Shown here: piece by piece, positions 24,882 through 35,800 of the stretch
How the letters are laid out: each line of letters starts with the position of its first letter
Position numbering within the stretch: position 1 is the stretch's first letter
Assembly (NCBI RefSeq): GCF_039645975.1
Contig: NZ_CP147918.1
Coordinates: 186,001 to 250,000 of the forward strand
DNA length: 64,000 nucleotides
DNA from: Sulfurimonas sp. HSL-1716
Lineage (GTDB): Bacteria > Campylobacterota > Campylobacteria > Campylobacterales > Sulfurimonadaceae
Reading direction: 5' to 3'
Translations under genes and position numbers: made by a program
Notes under the pieces: model-generated
What the model saw: only the letters and a program-made list of their open reading frames with translations
What the model was told of the DNA's origin: nothing
Databases searched by the model: none

Positions 24882-26258
24882 ATGACGATACTTTTTCCGG
24901 ATGACGATCATATCGCCGCTTCTTATAACATTGAATACAGACAGGCAGAAATAAAACCCTCCGAAGCGATCTTAAAGCCCGAATTTCATTGGGAAGGCAA
25001 TCGCACTCATATGTATGGCACGGTTATCAAAAAAGAATCGGGGTATGAGATGTATTACCAGTGCGGAAATGCCCTTCGCATAGGGTATGCCATAAGCAAT
25101 GACGGCCTTGTATGGGAGAAACCTATGATAAACGCGGCCGATTTTAAGGCATCTGCTCATAAAGTGGTGCAGGCAAATGATACTCTTGAAGCCTCGGATG
25201 TGCCAAAGCTCGGCGAAGGACAGGAGATGACCAATCTTGCCGCGGGGTATCATATGCCAAGCGTCATTTACGAGCCTAAGTCCGAAAAGCCCTATAAGCT
25301 TTTTGCCTACGGCGAGGCAGGGTATAGAGCCCTTTACTCCAAAAACGGCAGACAGTTTTACGAATACGGGTACAATCCCGTCATCGAGCTTTTGGAGTTT
25401 CCTAACCGCTATACGAAAAAGATGTGGTACAGCGACGTAGCTCCCGCATACAAAGACGGCGATCTTTACAAAGCGATGATAAAGACCTATGAGATAGATG
25501 CCGATGGCAGAACCAGACGCTGTATAGGCTATAGTCAAAGCCGTGATTTTATCGGTTGGAGCAGTATCGAGACTGTATGGATTCCCGGTAAAGGCGAGGA
25601 TGATATTGCAAAAAAACGCGGATTTTTTTGGAGTGATTTTTACGGTTTGTGTCCGTTTGCTTACGGCAGCGGATATTTGGGATTTTTATGGCTTTTTGAG
25701 ATAGAAAAAGAGCTGCCCCGCGGTACGAATCAAGGAAAAATGGAGATATTTTTGGCTTACAGTCGTGACGGAAAATCATGGAGGCGCATAAGCGATGAAG
25801 CTTTTATCCCTTGGGATCTCAATTTTAGAGATGAGGGAGGAATGGTCACGACACCCTCAGCCCCGGTCTTTGAAGAAGATCATATCAAGCTCTATTATTC
25901 CGATTCCAACTTTGAACACGGATTGCATGAAAAAGATTTTACCAAAGTTATACAACAGCCCATATGGGTGACACGCTGCAGTATTGTGCAAAAAGAGCGG
26001 CTGGTGGGAGCTGCCTCGACGCAGGGGTGGCTGCAGACATGTTCTTTGAGTTTTTATGATCGCAGATTACGGCTCAACCTTGCATGTAAAAACGGCGAAG
26101 TGGTGCTGCGTTATCTAGTATCGGGTCATGAGGTGGCATCGCAGCGTGTAAAAGCCGTCGACGATACGGATCTGGTGATCAAGCCGGCTTATGAGGGGGA
26201 TGCGGTTTTACATATAAGTCTTGAAAACGCCGCTGTTTATGCGATAGAGCTTATCTGA
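24882..26258 (+). CDS. Glycosyl hydrolase-like five-bladed beta-propeller protein
   Basis: 458 aa, no signal peptide. Repeated blade-like strands with aromatic/acidic turns (GTVIKKESGYEMYYQ, IGYAISNDGLVWEKP, IEIFLAYSRDGKSWRR-type repeats) resemble the GH32/GH43/GH68 propeller superfamily used by glycosidases acting on sugars. SRDGKSW and SNDGLVW are the typical S-x-D-G-x-x-W blade motif. The last ~100 residues look like a beta-sandwich appendage. Substrate unknown; a cytoplasmic role in the glycan pathway or trimming of a sugar nucleotide is possible. It lies tail to tail with pseC, with one base between stops. AAGGAG lies 12 bases before the ATG. Confidence 0.6.
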   Translation: MTILFPDDDHIAASYNIEYRQAEIKPSEAILKPEFHWEGNRTHMYGTVIKKESGYEMYYQCGNALRIGYAISNDGLVWEKPMINAADFKASAHKVVQANDTLEASDVPKLGEGQEMTNLAAGYHMPSVIYEPKSEKPYKLFAYGEAGYRALYSKNGRQFYEYGYNPVIELLEFPNRYTKKMWYSDVAPAYKDGDLYKAMIKTYEIDADGRTRRCIGYSQSRDFIGWSSIETVWIPGKGEDDIAKKRGFFWSDFYGLCPFAYGSGYLGFLWLFEIEKELPRGTNQGKMEIFLAYSRDGKSWRRISDEAFIPWDLNFRDEGGMVTTPSAPVFEEDHIKLYYSDSNFEHGLHEKDFTKVIQQPIWVTRCSIVQKERLVGAASTQGWLQTCSLSFYDRRLRLNLACKNGEVVLRYLVSGHEVASQRVKAVDDTDLVIKPAYEGDAVLHISLENAAVYAIELI

Positions 26259-26259
26259 A

Positions 26260-28652
<2,393 letters not shown>

Positions 28653-28666
<14 letters not shown>

Positions 28667-29027
28667 TAGTCTCTTCTCTCCAGGCCTCTAAAAGTCCGCG
28701 GACCACTTGGTTTACTTCATCAAGGGAGCTTTCTTTGTTCTCAAAGTTGGCTTTTGCCAAGAGAGTCAGCTGATAGGTATAGAGTCCGTGAAGATAAGCG
28801 GAGATATCGCCCTGACTTATATCCAAAGTGTTTATCAGTTCGGTGAAGATTGCATTTGAGCGGTTTATCCAATATGTGCGCTTTTCTATATCGTTATCTC
28901 TTATGGCTCGTTTTGCCTGGGTGTTAAAACGCAAAACACCTTCATACAGCATCTCTATAAGCTTTTGCGGAGATTCGACCCCCACGTTGTTTTGTGCATA
29001 CGTATTGTAAGCATTTGTCTGATACAT
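28653..29027 (-). CDS. fliS: Flagellin export chaperone FliS
   Basis: 124-aa helical protein with the FliS signatures: the N-terminal NAYNTYAQNNVGVESPQKL (residues 5-23), LIEMLYEGVLRF and the ANFENKESSLDEV loop near the end. FliS binds the flagellin C-terminus and prevents polymerisation in the cytoplasm. It lies 12 bases downstream of fliD, in the same transcription unit under the sigma-28 promoter at 30805-30831. Confidence 0.93.
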
Positions 29028-29039
29028 AATTATTATCCT

Positions 29040-30755
29040 TTATTTACCGCTGATCGCCATAGAAATTTGTTGCTGCAGTGCTGAAAACTGGTTGTTCATA
29101 TTGCTGATGATCGAGTCATATTCAATAAATCTCGCCGTCATAGTATCATATTTGCTGTTTAACAAATCAAGGGCTTTTGTTCTGTCATCGGCAAGGGATT
29201 TGCCTTCGGTAGTGAGACCGTCTCCAAGAGCCGTGAGCGTTCCGTTCGTAGCGGTCAGGTTCTTCAAGTTGTCATAAAGTGTATTGAACACGCCGTCGGT
29301 GGTAGTCGTATTGCCGTTGGAATCGACCGTGGTACTGCCGCTGAAATAGGTGGCCATCGCATCGGGGTCCTCTGCCATTTTGGTGTCAAAGGTACTGCTG
29401 TCAAAACTTAACGTTCCGTCTCTATTAAGAGTCACGCCGTACTGCGCAAGCCCCAGCCCGGTATTGCTGTCTACCGAAGAGAGTATGCTTCTGATATCCC
29501 TGCCTATGCTGTTGATGGAGTTGTCGCCGTTAAATATACCCACTTTGCCCGCTTCGGTGTCCGTTAAGGTCATGGAATCGAGCTGTTTGCTCATAGTGTT
29601 ATAGCTGTCAACCAAAGATTGCAGGGCATCTTTTATGGGCTGTGCGTCTTGCGTGATACTGATATTCGCACTGGAGTTGTCGCTTAAGAGGTTTATGGTA
29701 AGTCCTACGGTTATGTCCGTAATCGTGTTTGATGATCTTGTAAGCGTAATCCCGTTATATTTGAAAGAGGAATCCGAAGCCGTCTGGATATCCGACATGC
29801 CGCCGTCTACCCAGCTGTTGCTTGTCAGATTCGTATCCAATGTTCCTCCGCTGGCTTGATCTGTAATGGAGATTGATTGATTTTCGCCTCCGCTTTTTGC
29901 GCTCAAGGAAAGACGGTATTCCCCGTTAAGATCCTTAATGACGCTCGCATACACGCTTTGACTTGCTGTTGCATCACTGTTTATCATATCTGCCAGATCC
30001 GTAAGGGAAGTGGACGAACTATAGTTAAAGGTCGTATCCACTCCGGCTGCGTTAAGCGTCAGCGTTCCCGAACCGCTTGCGATAGCAGAGGTTTTGGAGG
30101 TAAATGCTCCGGATGTCAAGGAGTCATTGACCAAATTGGAGTTTAATGCGCTTGCTCCGCCGCTTGTTCCCAGATCGGTCAAAGTCATCTGCTGATCTTT
30201 TCCAGTGGTTTTCGAGTTTATGACAAGACTATAAGCGCCGTCTCCCGTCTGCAGGATACTTGCAGTCACGTCGCTGCCCGCTACATCGTTGATCTTGGTC
30301 TTTAGGTCGTCATAAGTCGTGCTCGAATCGTATGCTATTTGGTAATCGGTTCCGTTGATGTTCAGGTTCATGGTCCCCGAAGCACTTGCGACAGAAAGGG
30401 AAGATGAAGAGAACGTGCCGGATTGTATGACGTTTGTTGTAGCAAGCTTTGTATCGGATATAGAAAAATCCTGTATCGCCACACCGGTATCCGCGGTGAC
30501 GCTTACACCGTCGTTGCTGCCAGAAACGGTCCTTTTTTGATATAAAGAGCTGTCTTGAAGAGAGGAAACGGACGAATTAAACGATGTCGTCAAACTCTGC
30601 AATAGACTTAAAGCTTGCTGTTTTTGCGTATTGAGCGTGATCTTGTTATCTATGGGCGTAACGGTCAGTGTTTGATCGTTGGCTTTTAGTTTATCGATGA
30701 CATCAGATGTTAAAACACCGGAACCCAGACCTAATGAGCTAATAACTCCAGCCAT
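29040..30755 (-). CDS. fliD: Flagellar hook-associated capping protein FliD
   Basis: 571-aa filament cap protein; promotes flagellin insertion at the tip. N-terminal D0 helix (SLGLGSGVLTSDVIDKLK), Ser/Thr/Ala-rich repetitive D2-D3 region (residues ~100-350) with repeated SGTMNLNI/SGTLTLN-type beta strands, and a C-terminal helical FliD_C region (about 360-571, with TKALDLLNSKYDTMTARF). The D2-D3 region contains several similar repeats, as in other Campylobacterota FliD. Transcribed from a sigma-28 promoter; upstream neighbour is an SDR gene of the same direction. Confidence 0.95.
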   Translation of the reverse strand: MAGVISSLGLGSGVLTSDVIDKLKANDQTLTVTPIDNKITLNTQKQQALSLLQSLTTSFNSSVSSLQDSSLYQKRTVSGSNDGVSVTADTGVAIQDFSISDTKLATTNVIQSGTFSSSSLSVASASGTMNLNINGTDYQIAYDSSTTYDDLKTKINDVAGSDVTASILQTGDGAYSLVINSKTTGKDQQMTLTDLGTSGGASALNSNLVNDSLTSGAFTSKTSAIASGSGTLTLNAAGVDTTFNYSSSTSLTDLADMINSDATASQSVYASVIKDLNGEYRLSLSAKSGGENQSISITDQASGGTLDTNLTSNSWVDGGMSDIQTASDSSFKYNGITLTRSSNTITDITVGLTINLLSDNSSANISITQDAQPIKDALQSLVDSYNTMSKQLDSMTLTDTEAGKVGIFNGDNSINSIGRDIRSILSSVDSNTGLGLAQYGVTLNRDGTLSFDSSTFDTKMAEDPDAMATYFSGSTTVDSNGNTTTTDGVFNTLYDNLKNLTATNGTLTALGDGLTTEGKSLADDRTKALDLLNSKYDTMTARFIEYDSIISNMNNQFSALQQQISMAISGK

Positions 30756-30804
30756 AACAAATCCTTTTTTATAAAATTGTTAGATTTATTTATCATTGAA
30801 TGTA

Positions 30805-30831
30805 TAATCGACAGAGTCTAAAGAATCTTTA
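30805..30831 (-). promoter_or_regulatory. Sigma-28 (FliA) promoter of fliD
   Basis: On the minus strand the sequence reads TAAAGATT, 11 bases, GTCGATTA, against the sigma-28 consensus TAAAGTTT-N11-GCCGATAA (7 of 8 and 6 of 8 matches). It lies 50-76 bases before the fliD ATG in the 109-base gap after the SDR gene. This fits late flagellar control of fliD-fliS-fliT and perhaps of pseB-pseC downstream. Confidence 0.7.
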
Positions 30832-30864
30832 ATTAAGTCATATGACAAGCAAAAATGATTCCAG

Positions 30865-31560
30865 TTAGCTTTTTTTGACTATTGCAAACTTTTGCGGGCG
30901 TATGGTTATATCTGTTATGCAGGCACCGTTTCTCATCTCCAGAATATTTTGGATCACGTCGGCTATATCTTCGGCCTCAAGCCTTTTGTCAAACTCGGCC
31001 GAAGGATTGAAACGAAGTTCGTCGAAAAACGAGGTGTCGGTCATATCGGGGTTTATGCTTACGACGTTTACTCCGCTTTTTCTTACCTCTTCAAAAAGAG
31101 ACTGGCTGAATGCTCTAAGACCGGTTTTCGTGGCCGTGTAGATTGCGGAGAACTTGGATGAACGCAACGCTTCGATGGAGGTTATGTTAAATATGATCCC
31201 CTGATTGAATTTTAAGACTTTAAGCAAGACGTTGCTTAAGATCATGGGAGCGTTGAGATTGAGTGCGACCATCTTGGATATGGTGTTTGTATCTATCTCT
31301 TCATACGGTTTAAAGACTCCAAAACCGGCGATGTTACAGAGAATGGATATAGAAGGATCCGTCTGCAGCAGGGGAATTATGGCGTTTAGTTCTATCTCGT
31401 CACTAAGGTCACAGCAAAGCATGCTGAAGTTCGGATGGTCGATGGCGTTCTTGTCTATGTTTCTGCTGATACCGATGACGTCGTATCCAAATTCCAAAAG
31501 TCTCAATGAGACGGCTTTTCCTATTCCGCTGCTTGCTCCGGTGATCACTGCAGTAGCCAT
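30865..31560 (-). CDS. Short-chain dehydrogenase/reductase
   Basis: Classical SDR of 231 aa: NAD(P)-binding TGASSGIG (residues 7-14), NIAGFG (~81-86, NAG-type motif), catalytic Ser in ITSIE and YTATK (~141-145, Y-x-x-x-K). Substrate cannot be predicted. Start ATG 31560 has AGAGGAAG upstream. It reads in the same direction as fliD, but the fliD sigma-28 promoter lies after its stop, so the two need not be co-regulated. Confidence 0.85.
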   Translation of the reverse strand: MATAVITGASSGIGKAVSLRLLEFGYDVIGISRNIDKNAIDHPNFSMLCCDLSDEIELNAIIPLLQTDPSISILCNIAGFGVFKPYEEIDTNTISKMVALNLNAPMILSNVLLKVLKFNQGIIFNITSIEALRSSKFSAIYTATKTGLRAFSQSLFEEVRKSGVNVVSINPDMTDTSFFDELRFNPSAEFDKRLEAEDIADVIQNILEMRNGACITDITIRPQKFAIVKKS

Positions 31561-31736
31561 ATATTCTTCCTCTTAACTTTTATCTCCGTATAGTACGGTA
31601 CGCTTTGGCACGTAATGCCGCAACTGTATACGACATATCGGCATTTTATCGTATTCCTCTTTTAAAATAGTTTTTTTTTTGATATACTTGCACTCTCAAA
31701 AGCGCTCAGGGCATACTTTAGTCTATGTTTTGAACG

Positions 31737-31840
31737 CTCTCCTTTAGACCTGTGCAATGATATTTTGAAGTAATGTGTCAGGGTAGGAATACAGCAGCAC
31801 GCTTTGATTTGTTATGTGCCGCAGGTATCTGGAGGGGAGT
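31737..31840 (+). ncRNA. ffs: SRP RNA (4.5S type)
   Basis: The core GTGTCAGG-GTA-GGAA-TAC-AGCAGCAC has every element of SRP RNA domain IV: the CAGG/AGCAG asymmetric loop that binds Ffh, a short helix and a GGAA tetraloop (31785-31788). Flanking arms pair over a long distance: CCTG at 31749-31752 with CAGG at 31822-31825, AGA with TCT, and CTCC (31739-31742) with GGAG (31831-31834). The whole hairpin is about 100 nt, the right size for a bacterial 4.5S RNA. A -10-like TATGTT at 31724-31729 would give a start near 31736; TATACT at 31683-31688 is an alternative. Exact ends are estimated. Confidence 0.8.
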
Positions 31841-31869
31841 ACCTCGTTTAAATAAAATCCGCAACTAAA

Positions 31870-31888
31870 ATTACAGTAAGCTTTTTTT
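31870..31888 (+). terminator. Possible weak terminator after SRP RNA
   Basis: A short AT-rich hairpin (TTAC-A-GTAA with flanking A and T runs) is followed by seven T residues. It is weak, but correctly placed between the SRP RNA and the promoter of the next gene. Confidence 0.3.
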
Positions 31889-31905
31889 ATAGTTTTTGGT
31901 GATAT

Positions 31906-31911
31906 TATAAT
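31906..31911 (+). promoter_or_regulatory. -10 box of the diguanylate cyclase gene
   Basis: A perfect TATAAT preceded by a T-rich region and no clear -35, as common in Campylobacterota. A transcript would start near 31918, only about 21 bases before the proposed CTG start, so no upstream start codon could be used. Confidence 0.5.
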
Positions 31912-31938
31912 CTCAAGTTCTATGATCAAGGAGCTAAA

Positions 31939-34900
31939 CTGAAACTCTTATTTATACTCTCTTTTCTTTTTATGACCCTTTTTAGTGCCGATCCCGTCAA
32001 GGTGACGCTGCAGTTGAAATGGAGAAATCAGTTTCAGTTTGCCGGTTATTACATGGCAAAGGAAAAAGGATTTTACAAAGAGCTCGGTCTTGATGTTGAC
32101 ATAAAAGAGCTTGAGTTCGGCGATGATGTCGTAAAAAAGGTCATGAGCAATGAAGCCGATTTCGGTGTAGGTGACTCATCCGTTTTCCTTTACAATGCCA
32201 ATCGCGATTTGAACCTGCTGTTCTTATTGGCTGCATACCAGACCTCACCCTCTGTTCTTATCACGAAGGGCGATATTAAAGATATATCCTCTTTAAAAGA
32301 CAAGCGCATCATCTTTAACGACGGTGAAATAGACAACGTATCGATCGATTCGATGTTGTATTCAAAAGGCTTAACGCAAAACAGTTACACGAAAGTGCCG
32401 AACCGTTTCAGTCTTGATGAGCTCACTGCGCATAAAGCGGACGCTATGATGGCTTATGTGTCAAACGAACCCTACGGATTAAAAAAAAGAGGGTATAAGT
32501 TTAATATTTTCGATCCGGCTGATTACGGATACAAGTTCTATGATGATATTCTTTTTACTTCAAACATCTATGCAAGAAAACATCCCAAGATCGTAAACAG
32601 ATTTTATGCCGCGTCGATAAAAGGATGGAACTACGCTTTTAGTCATATCGACGAGACGGTAGATGTGATCTTAAAAAAATACAATACGCAGTTAAAGACA
32701 AAAGAAGCGTACCGCTACGAAGCCGGAGTACTTAAAAAACTGGCACTGAAACAGGGTGTGGCGTTTGGAGATATAGATCAAAAACGCATTATCGATATTT
32801 TAAAAGTATATGACAGTCTGGGATTTTTAGATAAAAGATCTATGTCGCTGCAATATGATATTTTTGTGCCTAAAAAGATAAGAAGCGACAGTTTCACAAA
32901 GCTGGAGGCGGATTATATAGGTAAAAAACGTGTCGTATCCATGTGTGTAAATTCGGATTTGATGCCTCTTGAGACGATAAAAAACGGTACTCTCATAGGA
33001 ATTGAGCCGGAGGTCATGAACCTGCTCAAAATAAAAACGGGTCTGACTTTTAAGCAGATAAAAACGAAAAACTTCGAAGAATCTTTGAAATTCGTAAGAG
33101 ATAAAAAATGCGACATCCTCCCTCTTGCCGTCAAAACAGATGAAAATAAAAAATATATGAACTTTACCGCACCCCTTATGGATGCACGGATATCTTTTGC
33201 CACGACTTCGGATAAACTTTTTATGAACGACATATCGGTATTAAACGGTAAAAAGGTCGGAGTGCTGAAGGGAAGCGGAATAAAATCGAAAATAATGTTT
33301 AAATATCCGAATATAGATATCGTGGAAGTCGAGAATCTGCAAGAAGGGTTTAAAAAACTATTGAAAAACGAACTCTACGCGATGGCAGAGTCCACAATGC
33401 GCCTTAACTATCTGATAGAGGACAAATATGTAGGAAAGATCAATATCTCAAGTCAGTTTTCCGATCTCTTGCATCTTGGTATAGGGGTCAGAAACGATGA
33501 CTTTGTGCTTCTTTCTATCTTAAACAGAGCCGTTGCCTCGGTCAATGAGAAAGATATATCCGATATCTACAACAGATGGAACGGAGCAAACAGACAAAAA
33601 ACTGCCGATAACGGTGCGCTTGTCTACAATATCATTGCCCTGTTTATTTTTATCATTTTAATACTTTTTTTTGTATCCGTCAGGCTTAACGTAAAGCTGA
33701 AGAAAAACCTGCGGGAATTTCACCGAATGCTTAACACTTTCGATAAAAACGTCGTAGCCGTCATTGTAAATCTGGACGGCGATATAGTGCATGCGAGTCA
33801 TGCGTTTATTGCGATCAGCGGTTACACGGAGGACGAGCTGCTGCGTTCAAAATTTTTAAAACTTGTAAATAACAGAAATAAAACAGAGATCTTCGACAAT
33901 ATAATCGATGCGGTGATCGACGGTGATTCTTATAGGACAGAGCTTGAAAATATTAAAAAAAACGGTGACCTTTACTGGACGGAAGTGATCTTCAACCCTG
34001 AAGCGATAGGTAGAAATATTTTTGGATTTCATGCGATAATGCATGATATCACTTTAAAAAAAGAGATCGAGCATATAAGCGAGAATCTTGAGCATATGGT
34101 CGAAATAAGAACACAGGAACTTCTTGATAAAAACCGCGAGATCGAGCATATACTCGATACTACGATGGAGGGTATCTTGATCTTTCACAACTCTATATGC
34201 ATCAATGCCAATAAGTCCGCCATCGAGATAGGCGGCTACGATTCAAAGATCGATCTTATAGGGCGTACGATCGAAGAGGTCGTAGCAGACGAATACAAAG
34301 AGCTCGTAAAAGAGAACATACAGCGCAACTATATGAAACCTTATGAAATTATGGGAGTGAAAAAAGACGGGTCTACGCTGCCATGTCTGGTCAAAGGGCA
34401 TACTTTTGAGATAAACGGAAGGGTCTTGAGGATCACTACGTTTATAGATCTGACATATATAAAAGAGAAGGAAGCACAGCTTATAGAGGTTCAAAAAGAG
34501 CTTCAAGAACAGGCACACAAAGATTATCTGACGGGACTTTACAACAGAAGATATTTCGCAGAACTTGCTCAAAACTATATGGCGCTGTTTCATAGGGAGC
34601 GCAAAGAAGCCTGTATCATGATGATCGATATCGATCTCTTTAAGAACATAAACGATACGCACGGGCATGCAGAGGGAGACAAGGTCATAAAGACTCTGGT
34701 TGCGGCCCTAATCGAACATACGAGGCATAGTGATATCATTGCTCGTTTCGGCGGAGAGGAATTTGTGGTCTTACTGCCAAATATCGGGGTAAAAGGCGCT
34801 TTGCACCTGGCACAGAAGATAAGAAAAAACGTGGAAACCCTGGAAGTCGTCTCAGATAAGAACGAGATCATAAAATTTACGATCAGTATAGGGATATCGG

Positions 34901-35007
34901 AGATAAATTCTGACGATGACAGCATAGAGAGTTCTATCAAAAGAGCCGATAACGCTATGTATAAAGCAAAAGAAGGCGGAAGAAACAGAGTGGAATTGAG
35001 CGGTTAA
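31939..35007 (+). CDS. Membrane diguanylate cyclase with two periplasmic binding domains, CTG start
   Basis: From CTG 31939 the protein is 1022 aa; ATG 31972 would remove 11 residues. The CTG is preceded by a perfect AAGGAG at five-base spacing and adds a normal signal peptide (KLLFILSFLF before ADPVKV); no ATG, GTG or TTG lies in frame upstream. Domains: NMT1/SsuA-like binding domain (about 20-240), SBP_bac_3-like domain (about 315-545), transmembrane helix (~565-585), two PAS domains (~600-860) and a C-terminal GGDEF domain with TGLYNRRYF and an active-site GGEEF. It should bind small molecules in the periplasm and make cyclic di-GMP in the cytoplasm. Ligands unknown. Confidence 0.85.
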   Translation: MKLLFILSFLFMTLFSADPVKVTLQLKWRNQFQFAGYYMAKEKGFYKELGLDVDIKELEFGDDVVKKVMSNEADFGVGDSSVFLYNANRDLNLLFLLAAYQTSPSVLITKGDIKDISSLKDKRIIFNDGEIDNVSIDSMLYSKGLTQNSYTKVPNRFSLDELTAHKADAMMAYVSNEPYGLKKRGYKFNIFDPADYGYKFYDDILFTSNIYARKHPKIVNRFYAASIKGWNYAFSHIDETVDVILKKYNTQLKTKEAYRYEAGVLKKLALKQGVAFGDIDQKRIIDILKVYDSLGFLDKRSMSLQYDIFVPKKIRSDSFTKLEADYIGKKRVVSMCVNSDLMPLETIKNGTLIGIEPEVMNLLKIKTGLTFKQIKTKNFEESLKFVRDKKCDILPLAVKTDENKKYMNFTAPLMDARISFATTSDKLFMNDISVLNGKKVGVLKGSGIKSKIMFKYPNIDIVEVENLQEGFKKLLKNELYAMAESTMRLNYLIEDKYVGKINISSQFSDLLHLGIGVRNDDFVLLSILNRAVASVNEKDISDIYNRWNGANRQKTADNGALVYNIIALFIFIILILFFVSVRLNVKLKKNLREFHRMLNTFDKNVVAVIVNLDGDIVHASHAFIAISGYTEDELLRSKFLKLVNNRNKTEIFDNIIDAVIDGDSYRTELENIKKNGDLYWTEVIFNPEAIGRNIFGFHAIMHDITLKKEIEHISENLEHMVEIRTQELLDKNREIEHILDTTMEGILIFHNSICINANKSAIEIGGYDSKIDLIGRTIEEVVADEYKELVKENIQRNYMKPYEIMGVKKDGSTLPCLVKGHTFEINGRVLRITTFIDLTYIKEKEAQLIEVQKELQEQAHKDYLTGLYNRRYFAELAQNYMALFHRERKEACIMMIDIDLFKNINDTHGHAEGDKVIKTLVAALIEHTRHSDIIARFGGEEFVVLLPNIGVKGALHLAQKIRKNVETLEVVSDKNEIIKFTISIGISEINSDDDSIESSIKRADNAMYKAKEGGRNRVELSG

Positions 35008-35231
35008 TCCGTTCTGTATTTCGATATTCCGCAAGGCAGGTTTGGAGCCGGAGGATGTTCTTTTAGATATGTCAGGTCTTCCAAAGTCTGCATAAGTACC
35101 TTTTTTTGCTGCAGTAGAGGAAGCATTATATTGTCTTTTTCTTTTAATGAGAGCTTCATGTTTAAAAGAGTCTCTTCGACCTCCATGTCAAGTTCTTTAA
35201 GTGCCGATTTTATATATTCTATTGATTTCAT
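35004..35231 (-). CDS. Small coiled-coil protein, unknown function
   Basis: 75-aa protein, mostly helical and charged, with two leucine-rich heptad stretches (YIKSALKELDMEVEE and LLQQKKVLMQTLEDLTYL) and a short Pro/Cys tail. I do not recognise a family. It lies 23 bases after rnhB on the same strand and its stop overlaps that of the convergent diguanylate cyclase. A TATAAT at 35239-35244 sits seven bases before the ATG with no Shine-Dalgarno, suggesting its own leaderless transcript. Confidence 0.6.
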   Translation of the reverse strand: MKSIEYIKSALKELDMEVEETLLNMKLSLKEKDNIMLPLLQQKKVLMQTLEDLTYLKEHPPAPNLPCGISKYRTD

Positions 35232-35238
35232 AGACGTG

Positions 35239-35244
35239 ATTATA
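35239..35244 (-). promoter_or_regulatory. -10 box giving a possible leaderless mRNA
   Basis: On the minus strand GCTATAAT is followed by seven bases and then the ATG of the small coiled-coil gene. The spacing puts transcription start at the A of ATG. The same GCTATAAT and spacing occur before spsF. Confidence 0.4.
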
Positions 35245-35254
35245 GCTTAGTATT

Positions 35255-35800
35255 TTAAAATAGTGAAGGCTGCAATGCTTTGATCTTGTAGCTGCGTCTG
35301 TGAGCGTCGCAGTAGCCATGTTTTTTTATCATCTGTACATGCAGGGCGGTTCCGTACCCTTTATGAGAGGCAAAGTTGTACTGAGGGTAGAGCTCGTCAA
35401 GTTTGAGCATATCTTTGTCATGTACCACTTTTGCGAGGATGGAAGCAGCGCTTACTTCGGGCACTTTGCCATCAGCTTTTACCATCGTCTGCAACCCTTT
35501 AACACCGAAGGTGCTGTTGCCGTCAAAAAGGTATTCATCGGCAGGCAGGTTCTCTAAAATCTCCTTAAGCCCGCTTGTAATGCATTGGGAGATGCCTAGA
35601 GTGTCAATCTTTTGCGCACTGAACTTTACGATATGGTATCGGGAATTTCGGACAATCTCTTCATACAGCTTCTCGCGTTTTTTTGCCGTGAGCTTTTTTG
35701 AATCGTTCAAGCCCTGTATCTCTGTATGCAAGACACAGCCGGCCATCACCAAATCTCCGGCAATGGGACCCCGTCCCGCTTCGTCTATCCCGCATAACAT
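35255..35800 (-). CDS. rnhB: Ribonuclease HII
   Basis: Type II RNase H, which removes ribonucleotides and RNA primers from DNA-RNA hybrids. GIDEAGRGPIAGDL (residues 3-16) carries the first catalytic Asp-Glu pair; LNDSKKL (~32-38), LFDGNST with the third acid, and SIL(A)KVVHDKDM with HKGYGT are standard. The protein is about 181 aa from ATG 35800; a TTG at 35803 adds one residue. It overlaps the stop of the histidine kinase gene. Confidence 0.95.
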   Translation of the reverse strand: MLCGIDEAGRGPIAGDLVMAGCVLHTEIQGLNDSKKLTAKKREKLYEEIVRNSRYHIVKFSAQKIDTLGISQCITSGLKEILENLPADEYLFDGNSTFGVKGLQTMVKADGKVPEVSAASILAKVVHDKDMLKLDELYPQYNFASHKGYGTALHVQMIKKHGYCDAHRRSYKIKALQPSLF

